DNA of 64,000 nt from VAZQ01 sp035293945 (GTDB lineage: Bacteria; Pseudomonadota; Alphaproteobacteria; Rhizobiales; Xanthobacteraceae), in assembly GCA_035293945.1 (NCBI GenBank), contig DATGLV010000025.1, positions 1 through 64,000 of the forward strand. Direction: 5' to 3'. Under the pieces are notes generated by a model. It was not told the DNA's origin. It saw only the letters and a program-made list of their open reading frames with translations, and ran no database searches. How positions within the stretch are numbered: the first letter of the stretch is position 1; each line of letters opens with the position of its first letter. Positions 50,212 through 59,702 of the stretch are shown one piece after another. A program made the position numbers and the translations under genes.

Positions 50212-51042
50212 TCAGCCCCGAGCGGCTCCCTCACCGAGCGAAAATCTGGTTGCAATGGCCACTATCGCACGCAGGTTGGCCCATCCGGCCCGCCACGGCT
50301 CCAAGATGCCGCGGCGCCTCATATGGCTCAGTCGCCCGGCCGGACTGGGGAGGAAATCGATTGCGACCTCCACGGTCGCAAGTCCCATATACACAGACTT
50401 CAACACCATCTCGGACGCATATTCCCATCCTTGCGACCGCAGGTCCATGCGCTCGAGCGCGTCACGCGTGAGCCCACGCATGCCGCAGTGAATGTCGGAG
50501 AATTTGCTTCCCGATATGACGTTGAGGATCGACGTCGTCAGCGGGATGCCAAAATAGCGATGCAGTGCCGGCATCGCGCCCGAAGCGATCCTGCCCTTGA
50601 AACGCGAGCCCATCACGAGTTCGGCGCCCGCCCGATAGGCGTCTACGAATGGCTTGAGGATACGAAAATCATAGGTGCAGTCGGCATCGCCCATGATGAC
50701 GAAGCGCCCGCGCACATAGGGAACCGCGTCGATATAGGCGCGGCCGAGGCCGCGGCGAGGCGTCTTGAGCACGCGCGCACCTTTGGCGAGCGCAATCTCC
50801 GCCGTGCGATCTTCGGAGCTGTCGACGATGAGAATCTCGGCGCGCGTCCCCGCACCTTCCGCGCCTTCCCGGCACCAGTCGATAAACGCCGCGATGGTAA
50901 GTTCCTCGTCCAGCGTGGGGATCAGGATCGTGACCTCTGGATCGGAGGCATCCAGCGCCGGAATATGCAGGCTGATCGAATTGGTGTGCGTGCCATATGC
51001 AGTCACACTGTCGCGCGGTCCGTCGGCAGACGCCCGGGACAT
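50212..51042 (-). CDS. GT2 transferase, polyprenyl-phosphate-sugar synthase-like
   Basis: 276 residues from the ATG at 51042; the frame extends further but overlaps gmhA. TILIPTLDEELTIAAF, IVDSSEDRT, IMGDADCTYDF (metal site) and SGSKFSDIHCGMRGLTRDAL resemble dolichyl/polyprenyl-phosphate mannose synthase-type GT2 enzymes (DPM1/GtrB group). It could make an undecaprenyl-phosphate-linked sugar for periplasmic decoration. No C-terminal helix pair is evident. It is the second gene of the twelve-gene run. Confidence 0.82.
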   Translation of the reverse strand: MSRASADGPRDSVTAYGTHTNSISLHIPALDASDPEVTILIPTLDEELTIAAFIDWCREGAEGAGTRAEILIVDSSEDRTAEIALAKGARVLKTPRRGLGRAYIDAVPYVRGRFVIMGDADCTYDFRILKPFVDAYRAGAELVMGSRFKGRIASGAMPALHRYFGIPLTTSILNVISGSKFSDIHCGMRGLTRDALERMDLRSQGWEYASEMVLKSVYMGLATVEVAIDFLPSPAGRLSHMRRRGILEPWRAGWANLRAIVAIATRFSLGEGAARG

Positions 51043-51065
51043 GCGGTGCTCGATCGAAGCCGGAC

Positions 51066-51698
51066 CTACGCGACAGCTGCGCCTGTGAGCATTCCCTCGG
51101 GCACGCGCAGCCCACAGATGAAGTCGAGGATGGCGTGACAGATCGTCAAATGTCCGATCTCGACGAAGCCGTATCGGTCCGAGGCGATGAAGAAATTGAC
51201 ATCGCCCAAACGCCGCAGCGGGTTGTCCGGGGTAAAACCGCTCAACGTCAACACCTTGCACTTTGCGGCGCGCGCCGCTTTCACGGCATTGAGGATATTG
51301 GCCGAGCGGCCGGAGCTCGAAATGGCGATGACCACATCGTCGGCACGCGCGTAGAGCTCAATCTGCTTGGCGAAGATGCGCTCGAAGCCGAGATCATTGC
51401 CGAGGCAGGTCAGCATCGCGGTGTCGTTCAGCGCCATCGCCCGTACATCGCCGTTCTTCGAATAGTCGGTCGCCATGTGGCTGGCGATCGAAGAGCTGCC
51501 GCCGTTGCCGACGAAAATGAGCTTATTTCCGGCGCCGTGCGTCAGCCGCGCCAGAGCCATGATTTGATTGAAGGCTTCCGCTATTTCCAGCGGCTCGCCG
51601 GAAAGCGAGGTCACCGCCGCATCTGTGAGATAATCGGACAAGGCCGTGAAATAGCGACGGACCTCACGATTATCCACCCTGAAATCGTGCTTGGACAT
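51066..51698 (-). CDS. gmhA: Phosphoheptose isomerase GmhA-like (SIS domain)
   Basis: A 210-residue SIS-domain protein. FVGNGGSSSIASHMATDYSK is the GmhA substrate loop near residue 65, and ISSSGRSANIL is the second phosphate loop. GmhA converts sedoheptulose-7-phosphate to D-glycero-D-manno-heptose-7-phosphate, the shared precursor of ADP- and GDP-heptose. It is the first gene of the minus-strand run and the only gmhA seen here, so it probably feeds both HddA and HldE. Confidence 0.87.
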   Translation of the reverse strand: MSKHDFRVDNREVRRYFTALSDYLTDAAVTSLSGEPLEIAEAFNQIMALARLTHGAGNKLIFVGNGGSSSIASHMATDYSKNGDVRAMALNDTAMLTCLGNDLGFERIFAKQIELYARADDVVIAISSSGRSANILNAVKAARAAKCKVLTLSGFTPDNPLRRLGDVNFFIASDRYGFVEIGHLTICHAILDFICGLRVPEGMLTGAAVA

Positions 51699-51870
51699 GG
51701 CTTGGTGCCCGTGCTTTCGAGGAATCGAAGCGAAAAGCGCTGTCCGCGGTTGTAGGAACGGGGCTCAGCTCCGTCAACTCAAAACCGGCGAAGGGCCGAG
51801 TACGGCCTTCTGAATATCGCCAAATGCGTGCACGAATTGCTAAGGAAGTCGCGGGTGGGCGGGAGGACAA

Positions 51871-52914
51871 ATGACCATTGGCGAGGGAGGATTCGATTTC
51901 TGGGCCGGTGCCGCCGCGCTGGTCGCCGCGGCCGCCCTGAGCGCCGGCCTGATCGTGCTGCTGCGCCCATGGCTCCTGCGTTACGCGCTGGCACGACCGA
52001 ATGCCCGCTCCTCGCATCGCAAGCCAACCCCGCAGGGCGGTGGTATCGCGGTCATCGCAGCGACCATTTTGGTCACTGCCGGCGGTTTGGCCCTGTTCGG
52101 CTACCCTGGTTGGGCCGTGGCTCAGCAGGTTTCCCTGGTGCTCGCCGCAGCCGCGTTCATCGCGATCGTTGGCGGGATCGACGACGTGCATCCGCTGCCG
52201 ATCGTGCCACGCCTGCTTTTGCAGGCCCTTGCGGCCATCGCTGCCATTGCGGTGTTGCCCGCCGATATGCGCGTCCTTCCATCCGTTCCCTGGTGGCTGG
52301 AGCGCCTCGGGTTTCTTTTGGCCCTGCTCTGGTTCGTCAATCTGGTCAACTTCATGGACGGCATCGACTGGATGACGGTCGCCGAAGTGGTTCCGTTGTC
52401 GGCCAGCCTTGTCCTTTTGGGCGTGATGGCGAAGCTTCCCGCGCCGGCCACAGTCATGGCGCTGGCGCTGCTCGGCGGGATGCTCGGCTTTGCGCCATTC
52501 AACAAGCCGGTTGCCAGGCTGTTTCTCGGCGATGTCGGCAGCCTGTCCATCGGCCTTCTTCTCGGCTGGCTGCTGCTGCGGCTCGCGCAGGCTGGAGAGG
52601 GGGCTGCCGCCTTGCTCTTGCCGCTCTACTATCTCGCCGATGCGAGTGTGACCCTGGCACGGCGTCTTTTAGCGGGCGAGCCGTTCTGGCAGGCCCATCG
52701 CAGCCATTTTTATCAGCGTGCGGGCGATATCGGCTTCAGCGTGGGCGAGATCGTCGCCCGCGTCTTCTTGACCAATGTGGCGCTCGCCGCGCTCGCATTT
52801 CTCACTGTCGCATCGCATGCGCCGACGGTGATCGTGGGCTCGCTTCTTGCCGGCAGCGCCTTGATTGCTTGGCTATTGCTGCACTTCTCGAGAAAGCGAG
52901 TATTGGAACGCTGA
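51871..52914 (+). CDS. WecA/MraY-family polyprenyl-phosphate sugar-1-phosphate transferase
   Basis: 347 residues with about ten membrane helices and a strong Shine-Dalgarno (GGGAGGAC). Family motifs: ARSSHRKPTPQGGGIAV, VGGIDDVHPLP, the central VNFMDGIDWM, LFLGDVGSLSIG and the HRSHFYQRA loop. It starts O-chain synthesis by adding an HexNAc-1-phosphate to undecaprenyl phosphate. It is like WbpL/WecA rather than cell-wall MraY. It is divergent from gmhA and converges on the CapD-like gene with 7 bases between stops. Confidence 0.9.
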   Translation: MTIGEGGFDFWAGAAALVAAAALSAGLIVLLRPWLLRYALARPNARSSHRKPTPQGGGIAVIAATILVTAGGLALFGYPGWAVAQQVSLVLAAAAFIAIVGGIDDVHPLPIVPRLLLQALAAIAAIAVLPADMRVLPSVPWWLERLGFLLALLWFVNLVNFMDGIDWMTVAEVVPLSASLVLLGVMAKLPAPATVMALALLGGMLGFAPFNKPVARLFLGDVGSLSIGLLLGWLLLRLAQAGEGAAALLLPLYYLADASVTLARRLLAGEPFWQAHRSHFYQRAGDIGFSVGEIVARVFLTNVALAALAFLTVASHAPTVIVGSLLAGSALIAWLLLHFSRKRVLER

Positions 52915-52921
52915 CAGCCGA

Positions 52922-54835
52922 TTACGCCGCCTCACCGCCGAAATCCGGCACCGCATCGCGCAACACCCCGTAGATCACCGAGCGGTCTTCGCGGCGCAGC
53001 CCTTGCTCCAAAGCGGCCAGCCACCCGCGCATGGCCTCGAGCGGCGGAGAGACCGGCTTGGCCGCGACGATGCCTTCAATGCCGATCGGCGCGGTCGGCT
53101 CCTCGCGCGCGAACAGGATCTCGTGCAGACGCTCTCCGGGCCTAATTCCCGTGAACTCGATTTCGATGTCGCGTCCAGGCTCGAGACCGGACAGGCGGAT
53201 CATGCGCTCCGCCAGATCAACAATCTTGACCGGCTGGCCCATGTTGAGAACGTAGACGGCGACATCGCTTCTGTCGGCGCTGAGCGCATGGCTTGCTGCC
53301 GTCACCACCAAATCGCAGGCTTCACGAATGGTCATGAAGTAACGCACCATGTCCCTGTGCGTCACCGTCAGCGGGCCGCCCGCCTCGATCTGCGCCTTGA
53401 ACTTGGGAACCACCGAACCGTTCGACGCCAGCACATTGCCGAAGCGAACCGCGATCAGCCGCAGGCGCCGGCCGTGCGCGTCGGTGCGCCGCGCGAAATC
53501 CGCGTCGAGCGCCTGACAATACATTTCCGCGAATCGCTTCGAGGCACCGAGCACCGACACCGGCTCGATAGCCTTGTCGGTGGAAATCATCACCATTGCG
53601 GCGGCGCCGTTTGCGGCCGCGGCATCCGCCACGTTGACCGAACCGAAGACGTTGGTCTTGACACCTTCGTCCCAATCCCGCTCGAGCAGGGGCACGTGCT
53701 TGAGTGCGGCTGCGTGAAACACGAACTCGGGTCGGAACTCGTCGAACAAACGGAAGATACGCTCGCGGTCGCGAATATCGGCAAGGCGCCCTTCGATCTT
53801 CGCGTTCGAATGCTTGGTGGCGAGCGCCTCCAGCACCGCGTGCAAAGCCGGCTCCGAGTTCTCGATGACCAGGAGGCGTGCCGCGCCGAAGGTAACGGCG
53901 CGGTCGCAAATCTCGGCGCCGATCGACCCGCCGCCGCCGGTGACGATGATCGACTTGCCGCGCACGAAATTCTCCAGTCGCCGGTAGTCGATCTTCGTGC
54001 CGGGACGCAACAGCAGGTCTTCGACCTTGACGGGCGCGAGGCGCAGCGCCTCGCCGTCTTGGTCGAGTGAGGGCAGGCGGCTGGTCGTGAGCCCGAGCCG
54101 CCGCGCCTTCATCAAGATCGTCTCGGGCTTGAGGGCCGGCTCCAGCGCGGAGGGCGTGAAGATCACGCGTGCCGCCGGCTCCTCGCGTGCAGCCAGCTCA
54201 CCGACCACGCGCTCGAGCTCGTCGGGCGATCCCAGGACCGGAACTCCGCGCACCCACTGGTCCTGATCGGCGGGCGACGGCGACAGGATGGCGACCGGCC
54301 AGATCTTCTTGACCGCATCGCTCTCGACAGCGCGCAACAAGACTTCCGCATCGGCGGCCCGGCCCAGGATCAGGGTCGCGATTTGCTCGCCGGAGCGGGC
54401 GTGATGGCGCGTGCGGGTATAGCGAAAATAGCGATAGGCGACGCGCAGGCCCCCCAGAAAGAATATCTGCAAGAACCAGTAGAGCAGGATCGTGACCTTG
54501 CCGAAGAAGAACCCACCGAGCACGTTCGGCGCCACCAGCACATAGTCGAGCACCAGGAGCGACACGGCCAGAACCGTGGATGCTTTGACGATGTTGGACA
54601 GATCCGGCAGCGACGTGAAGCGCCATTTGCCGCGGTAAAGGTGGAACAGCCAATAGACCCCACCCGCATACAGAAGAAAGCCGGGCAGTATCATCACCAC
54701 AGGGTGAATGCGATTGAGCAGGCCCAGTCCCTCGAAGCGGACATAGACGCTGGCGAGCACAGCCGCCGCTGTGGCCACGAGATCGTGCGCGACGATCAAG
54801 AATTGGCGTGGATTCCGCGGAGCTCTGATGATCAT
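52922..54835 (-). CDS. CapD/WbpM-like membrane-bound NDP-sugar dehydratase
   Basis: 637 residues from the ATG at 54835 (Shine-Dalgarno GGGGGA); the frame extends to 54913. Four N-terminal membrane helices (about residues 12-130), a CoA-binding-like Rossmann domain (150-275), then the catalytic SDR domain with VTGGGGSIGAEI (298-309), STDKA (Ser418) and VLGASK (428-433). Members make UDP-4-keto-6-deoxy-GlcNAc for QuiNAc, FucNAc or bacillosamine. The position filled by Met in WbpM and Tyr in short forms is Leu429 here. Likely supplies the initiating sugar for the WecA-like enzyme. Confidence 0.9.
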   Translation of the reverse strand: MIIRAPRNPRQFLIVAHDLVATAAAVLASVYVRFEGLGLLNRIHPVVMILPGFLLYAGGVYWLFHLYRGKWRFTSLPDLSNIVKASTVLAVSLLVLDYVLVAPNVLGGFFFGKVTILLYWFLQIFFLGGLRVAYRYFRYTRTRHHARSGEQIATLILGRAADAEVLLRAVESDAVKKIWPVAILSPSPADQDQWVRGVPVLGSPDELERVVGELAAREEPAARVIFTPSALEPALKPETILMKARRLGLTTSRLPSLDQDGEALRLAPVKVEDLLLRPGTKIDYRRLENFVRGKSIIVTGGGGSIGAEICDRAVTFGAARLLVIENSEPALHAVLEALATKHSNAKIEGRLADIRDRERIFRLFDEFRPEFVFHAAALKHVPLLERDWDEGVKTNVFGSVNVADAAAANGAAAMVMISTDKAIEPVSVLGASKRFAEMYCQALDADFARRTDAHGRRLRLIAVRFGNVLASNGSVVPKFKAQIEAGGPLTVTHRDMVRYFMTIREACDLVVTAASHALSADRSDVAVYVLNMGQPVKIVDLAERMIRLSGLEPGRDIEIEFTGIRPGERLHEILFAREEPTAPIGIEGIVAAKPVSPPLEAMRGWLAALEQGLRREDRSVIYGVLRDAVPDFGGEAA

Positions 54836-54991
54836 GTTCCCCCGGCCGGATCGGCGGATTCGGCGCCAATCCTTACTGGCCTTTCCGCCATCATGCCACC
54901 CCCGGCGTTGCATCGAAAGCAGCCGCGGCGAGCGGCTGGCAAGCGACGCTCTTCTACTTGTTCAAGGACTTCCGAACCATCTGCGGCAAAG

Positions 54992-56065
54992 TCAGGGCGT
55001 CGCCGGGCGTGAGGCCAATGCCTGATCAACCGCCGACAAAACCTGCCGGGAGGACAGCTCGTCGAGGCAGCGGCTGAAGCTGTCGACCCTTCGTTCACAG
55101 CCTTCCTTCTGGCAGGGAAGACACGGCAGCGGATTTTGCACCAGCCACACGTTCCCGCGCCGCTGGACCGTGCCGGAGGCCGACCAAAGGGCGGATGCTC
55201 CGCCTACCGGCCAAGGTCCGAACCGGCGCGGATCGGTCGGCCCGTAGAGGGCAATCGTCATGGCGCCGGTCGCTGCGGCAAGATGGGTGACCGAGGTATC
55301 CGGGCCGACGTAGACCCGTGCGCCGGCGATAGCGGCGGCAAGCTCGGGCCAGGTGAGCACGCCGTCGAGCCGGCAGAGCGGCAATCCCTCGCGAACGCCC
55401 TCGCCCCAAACTTCATCGCCGTACCGCCGATCCGCAGCCCCGGGTCCGCCGGTTGCCACGACCGCAAGCCCGCGCTCCGCCAGCGCTGCGGCGAGCGCGC
55501 GCCAGCCCTCCGGCCGCCAACGCTTGTAATGATACATCGGTGCCACATGGATGACCGCATAGTCGCGCCCGGGCAGCCGGTCCGCGCGCACTGCCCCCGA
55601 CGGGCAGACAATCCGGCGGACCGGAGGAATTCCCAAGGCGACCGCCAGCTCCAGCACCTCTTCGACCCGATGACGGGACTGGTCGGCTGCAACCGGATAG
55701 GCGAGCGCAATGCGCTTGAGGAAAGCCATGACACTCCCGTCCGCAACCAAGCCGGCGCTCGCCCGCCCCGCCATCCAGGCGAACAGGGTCGGCCGGTCGC
55801 CGGATTGGGTCGATATTGCAAGGTCGTATCGTCCCCATAGTGATCGGGCGAGCTCCGAGATATCGGACTGGCCCATCCTGATCACGTCGGCAAGGTCAGG
55901 ATTGCCGGCAAGGATGCCTTCGGTTCCGGCAAAGACCAGAGCCTCGATGGTGGCCTCGGGAAAAGCTTGCTTGAGGCTGCGGATCAGCGGGGTGGTGAGC
56001 AGAACGTCACCCAACCGGCGCAGCGCGATCACGAGGATGCGGGCATGGGTCGGCAGCGCGATCAT
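54992..56065 (-). CDS. GT9 heptosyltransferase-family protein
   Basis: A 357-residue GT-B enzyme of the WaaC/WaaF/WaaQ family: ILVIALRRLGDVLLTTPLIRSL at the start, IHVAPMYHYKRW, ARVYVGPDTSVTHLAAATG (donor site) and a C-terminal Cys-rich LPCLPCQKEGCERRVDS segment. It probably adds heptose to the LPS core, in addition to WaaC and WaaF encoded at 60-62 kb. Which heptose (ADP-L,D or GDP-D,D) is open. It lies between a GT2 gene and the CapD-like gene in the same run. Confidence 0.87.
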   Translation of the reverse strand: MIALPTHARILVIALRRLGDVLLTTPLIRSLKQAFPEATIEALVFAGTEGILAGNPDLADVIRMGQSDISELARSLWGRYDLAISTQSGDRPTLFAWMAGRASAGLVADGSVMAFLKRIALAYPVAADQSRHRVEEVLELAVALGIPPVRRIVCPSGAVRADRLPGRDYAVIHVAPMYHYKRWRPEGWRALAAALAERGLAVVATGGPGAADRRYGDEVWGEGVREGLPLCRLDGVLTWPELAAAIAGARVYVGPDTSVTHLAAATGAMTIALYGPTDPRRFGPWPVGGASALWSASGTVQRRGNVWLVQNPLPCLPCQKEGCERRVDSFSRCLDELSSRQVLSAVDQALASRPATP

Positions 56066-56108
56066 GATCGATTGCGGCGCTCACGTCCGCGGCCCCTGCG
56101 CCCTCTGC

Positions 56109-56942
56109 TCATGACTCTGTCGATACGACATCCAAGGTCGAGAGACCACGTACGGCGCGCCAGCGACCACTGCTCAGCGTGCGCTCGAGCTTGGCCTGGT
56201 TGTGCGGAAGCTGCGAGCGTTCGCCCTCCGGGTGCCACAGGTGCAGGACTCCGGTTGCGAAACGTCCGTTCTTGCGCCTGACACCGCTGCGGATGAGGCG
56301 AACGAACAAATCGGAATCCTCGCGCCCCCACCCGGAATAGGCCGCGTCGAAGCCATCGACACGAGAAAGGTCGTCGCGAAAGCACCCGGCATTGCAGCTG
56401 CGGGCGCCCTGCCACCGCGCCCCGCCCAACTTGCGCAAGGGGCCGAGCGGAAGCCTCAAGAGCGGCAGAATGCGATTTACCTCCCGGCGGCGGCGGTGTG
56501 CCAGGAACTGCGCAAGCGACCAGCTCTCCGGCTCGAGCCCGGCCGAGAGGATGCGCTCGGTCAGAACGGCGGAGAGGAGAACCCGATTGCCGCTCACGAA
56601 ATACCCCGGTTCCGCGAGCGCGCGATGGGCGGCGATGAAGTCCGGGCGCGCAATGCAATCGCCATCGAGAAAGACGCAATAGGCTCCGGCGCTGGCACGG
56701 ATCGCCCGATTCCTGCTTTCAGCGGCGCGGAACCCGCAATCTTCCTGCCAGACATGCTTGAGCGCCATCGGCATGCGCGAGGTCCACCCCGCGACGACCG
56801 CCGCGGTATCCGGCCGCGAACCGTCATCGGCGACCACGACCTCGAATCCGCGGTCGGTCTGCCGCGATAATGCCCGCAACACCGCGCCCAGCGCATCCTC
56901 GCGATTGTAGGTCGCGACGATGACCGAGATCAGGTCATTCAT
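56109..56942 (-). CDS. Family 2 glycosyltransferase with galactosyltransferase-type C-terminus
   Basis: A 277-residue GT-A enzyme. SVIVATYNREDALGAVL starts the fold, VVADDGS binds the nucleotide, VFLDGDCIARPDF carries the metal site, and GWGREDSDLFVRLIRSG is the ED motif of the GT2/GT27 group. It is soluble, without membrane helices. It probably acts on the LPS core or O-chain, since it lies between hldE and a heptosyltransferase gene. Confidence 0.88.
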   Translation of the reverse strand: MNDLISVIVATYNREDALGAVLRALSRQTDRGFEVVVADDGSRPDTAAVVAGWTSRMPMALKHVWQEDCGFRAAESRNRAIRASAGAYCVFLDGDCIARPDFIAAHRALAEPGYFVSGNRVLLSAVLTERILSAGLEPESWSLAQFLAHRRRREVNRILPLLRLPLGPLRKLGGARWQGARSCNAGCFRDDLSRVDGFDAAYSGWGREDSDLFVRLIRSGVRRKNGRFATGVLHLWHPEGERSQLPHNQAKLERTLSSGRWRAVRGLSTLDVVSTES

Positions 56943-57073
56943 AGCGGCGCACCCCTACGCCGAAGCCTCAGGGTGCTCACTGCGCATGCCGACCGAGCGG
57001 CACGAAATATCCTCTGCCTGTTTGCGGCGCATCTCATCGAAGGACCGGCATACACTCTTTCCGCAATATGCGG

Positions 57074-58636
57074 TTAGCTTTTCGCTTTGGTTGCGGCGAG
57101 CGCCGGCTTCTTGCGCCTGGCCTCGGCACTTTTGCCGGGTGCCGCTTCACCTTCCACCACGACGGCCGGCTTCGGCTGAGCGGAACGGCGCACCAATGCG
57201 GTGGTCGAGTGGCCGGGCACCAGGTCCACCAGCAGCGTTTCGCCGCCGATCGCCTCCACCAGCTCGTGGCCAACCACGTCCTCGCGCCGGTAATCACCTC
57301 CCTTCACCAGCACCTTGGGGCGCACGCGCTCGATCAGCTTGAGCGGCGTGTCCTCGCCGAACACGGTGACCAGATCGACCGCCTCAAGGGCGGCCAGCAC
57401 CTCGGCGCGGGAATGCACATCCTGCAAGGGGCGGCTATCGCCTTTGAGGCGGCGGACTGAGGCATCGTCGTTGAGGCCCACCACCAGCCGGTCACAGGCG
57501 GCCCGCGCCTGCGACAGCAGCTTGACATGGCCGCGATGCAGGAGATCGAAGCAGCCGTTGGTGAAGCCGATGCGTAAGCCGCGGCGACGCCATTCCGCCA
57601 GATGCTCATCGAGCACCGACCAGTCGAATATGATCTTTTCCTCGGATACCAGCGCTGCCGCCGGTAACAGGCGCGAACGCAATTCCGCGAGCGATAGCGT
57701 CGCGGTGCCGCGCTTGCCGACGACGACGGCGGCCGCCGCATTGGCGGCGCGCACCGCGGGCTCGAATTCGGCGCCGGTCGCCAGCATGGCGGCGATCGTG
57801 GCAACCACGGTATCGCCGGCGCCGGACACGTCGCGGACCTTGACAGCAAAAGCGGGCACGTGAAGCGGCATGCCGGCAGCGGGGACGAGCGTCATCCCCT
57901 CCTCGCTCCGCGTCACGAGCACGGCTGCACTGCCGACAATCCGACTGAGCTCGGTTGCGGCGGCGACGACCTCGGCATCAGTCACCGCGGCAAGCCGGCT
58001 CGCCGCGGCGAGCTCCTGACGATTGGGCGTGATGATGGTGGCTCCGTGATAGATCGAGAAGTCCTTGCCTTTGGGATCGACGACGACCGGCTTGCCCTGC
58101 TCGCGCGCCGCATCGATTAAGGTGCGGATAACGCGCGGCGTCAGCACGCCTTTGGCATAGTCGGACAGAATCACGCACCCGGCGTCCGGGAGGGCCGCCA
58201 ACGCCCGATCGATGACGGATTTTTCAATCGCCGGACCGATGGTCTTGGCGAGCTCCCAGTCAGCGCGCAGCAAATGCGTGGAAAAATGCTCGGAAACGAA
58301 GCGAATCTTGCGCGTGGTCGGGCGGGTGCGGTCGACCACCAGATGCGGCTCGATCCGCGGCTCGACGGCGAGGGCCCGCATCAAGCTCGCGCTCGAATCG
58401 TCCTCGCCGACCACCCCGACGAAAACACACCGTGCGCCAAGCGACGCGAGGTTGCGCGCCACATTGCCGCCGCCGCCAACGACCAATTCGCTGCGGGTCA
58501 CGGCCAGCACCGGAGCCGGCGCCTCCGGCGATATCCGCGCGACTTCGCCATAAACGAAATCGTCGAGCATCAGATCGCCGACGCAGAGCACCGTGGCCTG
58601 CTCCAGGCGCGCGATTTGCTGATCCATGTTGTGCAT
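57074..58636 (-). CDS. hldE: Bifunctional heptose-7-phosphate kinase/heptose-1-phosphate adenylyltransferase HldE
   Basis: 520 residues. The N-terminal ribokinase-like kinase (about 1-330) has VVGGGGNVARNLASLG and VRDVSGAGDTVVAT; the C-terminal nucleotidyltransferase (about 350-480) has FTNGCFDLLHRGHVKLL and LVVGLNDDASVRRLKG. It makes ADP-heptose for the LPS core with GmhA and HldD. A Lys/Ala/Pro-rich tail of about 35 residues follows the enzyme domains. The phosphatase step may be covered by the HAD domain encoded at 47-49 kb. Confidence 0.96.
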   Translation of the reverse strand: MHNMDQQIARLEQATVLCVGDLMLDDFVYGEVARISPEAPAPVLAVTRSELVVGGGGNVARNLASLGARCVFVGVVGEDDSSASLMRALAVEPRIEPHLVVDRTRPTTRKIRFVSEHFSTHLLRADWELAKTIGPAIEKSVIDRALAALPDAGCVILSDYAKGVLTPRVIRTLIDAAREQGKPVVVDPKGKDFSIYHGATIITPNRQELAAASRLAAVTDAEVVAAATELSRIVGSAAVLVTRSEEGMTLVPAAGMPLHVPAFAVKVRDVSGAGDTVVATIAAMLATGAEFEPAVRAANAAAAVVVGKRGTATLSLAELRSRLLPAAALVSEEKIIFDWSVLDEHLAEWRRRGLRIGFTNGCFDLLHRGHVKLLSQARAACDRLVVGLNDDASVRRLKGDSRPLQDVHSRAEVLAALEAVDLVTVFGEDTPLKLIERVRPKVLVKGGDYRREDVVGHELVEAIGGETLLVDLVPGHSTTALVRRSAQPKPAVVVEGEAAPGKSAEARRKKPALAATKAKS

Positions 58637-58655
58637 CGCCGGCCCCCCTGATGCG

Positions 58656-59636
58656 TCAGCGATAACGATCCGCGCAGTCGAGGAACCGGGTCACATAGCA
58701 CTTGACCGCCTGCTCGAGCGCCATGAACGGAACATTGTAGCCGGCGCGGCGCAGGTTCTCCACGTCGCTCCGCGTAAAGTACTGGTATTTGCCGCGAATC
58801 GCCTCCGGCATATCGATATATTCGATGTTGGGCGCGCTGCCGAGTGCGCTGAACATGGCCTGCACCAGGTCGCGGAAGCTGCGCGGCATACCAGTACCGA
58901 CATTGAAAATCCCCGATACCCTCGGCCGATCGATGAGCCAGCGTACGACCGCGACCGCGTCGTCCACATAGATGAAATCGCGCATCTGCTCGCCATCGGC
59001 GATGCCGGGACGATGCGACTTGAACAACCGGATGGGCCGCCCGCTTTTGGCATCGTCGAAGCGCTTGGCCAGGAGGCTCATCATCTCTCCCTTGTGATAT
59101 TCGTTGGGGCCGAACACATTGAAAAACTTCAATCCCGCCCATTGCGGCGGCAGGCTCGCGCCCCTGGCGGCGCGCTCGGCAACGGCCAGATCGAAGAGAT
59201 GCTTGCTCCAGCCGTAGAGATTGAGAGGTCGCAATCGCCGCAATGCAGAGGGCGACCAGGCGTCAGCGAAACCCTCTGCGCCATCCCCATAGGTCGCGGC
59301 GGAGGAGGCGTAGATGAACGGGGTGCGGGTCTCTGTGCACCATTCGAGGAGGCGCAGCGACAGGCGGAAATTGGTGGCTATGACGAGGTCCCCGTCGGTC
59401 GCCGTCGTGTCGGAAATGGCGCCAAGATGAATCACGGCGTCGAGCTTGCGCCCGTCAAGCCAGCCGAGCAGATCATCCGGCGGCACGACGTCGGCCAGCT
59501 GGCGCTTGGCAAGATTACGCCACTTGTCTGCATGGCCGAGGGAGTCGTTCACCACGACGTCGCTGGCGCCGCCCTCGTTGAGGCTCGCCACGACATTCGA
59601 ACCGATAAATCCGGCACCACCGGTCACCAAGAACAT
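58656..59636 (-). CDS. hldD: ADP-L-glycero-D-manno-heptose-6-epimerase HldD
   Basis: 326 residues from the ATG at 59636 (Shine-Dalgarno AAGGGG); the longer frame to 59798 is rejected. VTGGAGFIGSNVVASLN binds NADP; GAISDTTATDG, SSAATYGDG, NLYGWSKHLFD (Tyr/Lys) and FFNVFGPNEYHKG are diagnostic for HldD. It turns ADP-D,D-heptose into ADP-L,D-heptose. hldE follows 19 bases downstream. It is divergent from waaF. Confidence 0.96.
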   Translation of the reverse strand: MFLVTGGAGFIGSNVVASLNEGGASDVVVNDSLGHADKWRNLAKRQLADVVPPDDLLGWLDGRKLDAVIHLGAISDTTATDGDLVIATNFRLSLRLLEWCTETRTPFIYASSAATYGDGAEGFADAWSPSALRRLRPLNLYGWSKHLFDLAVAERAARGASLPPQWAGLKFFNVFGPNEYHKGEMMSLLAKRFDDAKSGRPIRLFKSHRPGIADGEQMRDFIYVDDAVAVVRWLIDRPRVSGIFNVGTGMPRSFRDLVQAMFSALGSAPNIEYIDMPEAIRGKYQYFTRSDVENLRRAGYNVPFMALEQAVKCYVTRFLDCADRYR

Positions 59637-59670
59637 GAACGACCCCTTCAGGCTCCTTTGCCTGAGCAAG

Positions 59671-59702
59671 AAGGAGCGCGCAAGAATTCTGCGTCGCTCC
59701 TT
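59671..59702. repeat. Inverted repeat between hldD and waaF
   Basis: AAGGAGCG (59671-59678) and its complement CGCTCCTT (59695-59702), spaced by 16 bases, in the divergent gap between two heptose genes. It could bind a dimeric regulator or form a leader hairpin for hldD. Confidence 0.35.

Noticed and set aside
38998..51698. JUMPstart/ops element (GGCGGTAG) for the long polysaccharide run
   Set aside because: I found no intergenic copy ahead of gmhA or elsewhere in the run; GCGGTAAC within the permease gene is coding sequence.
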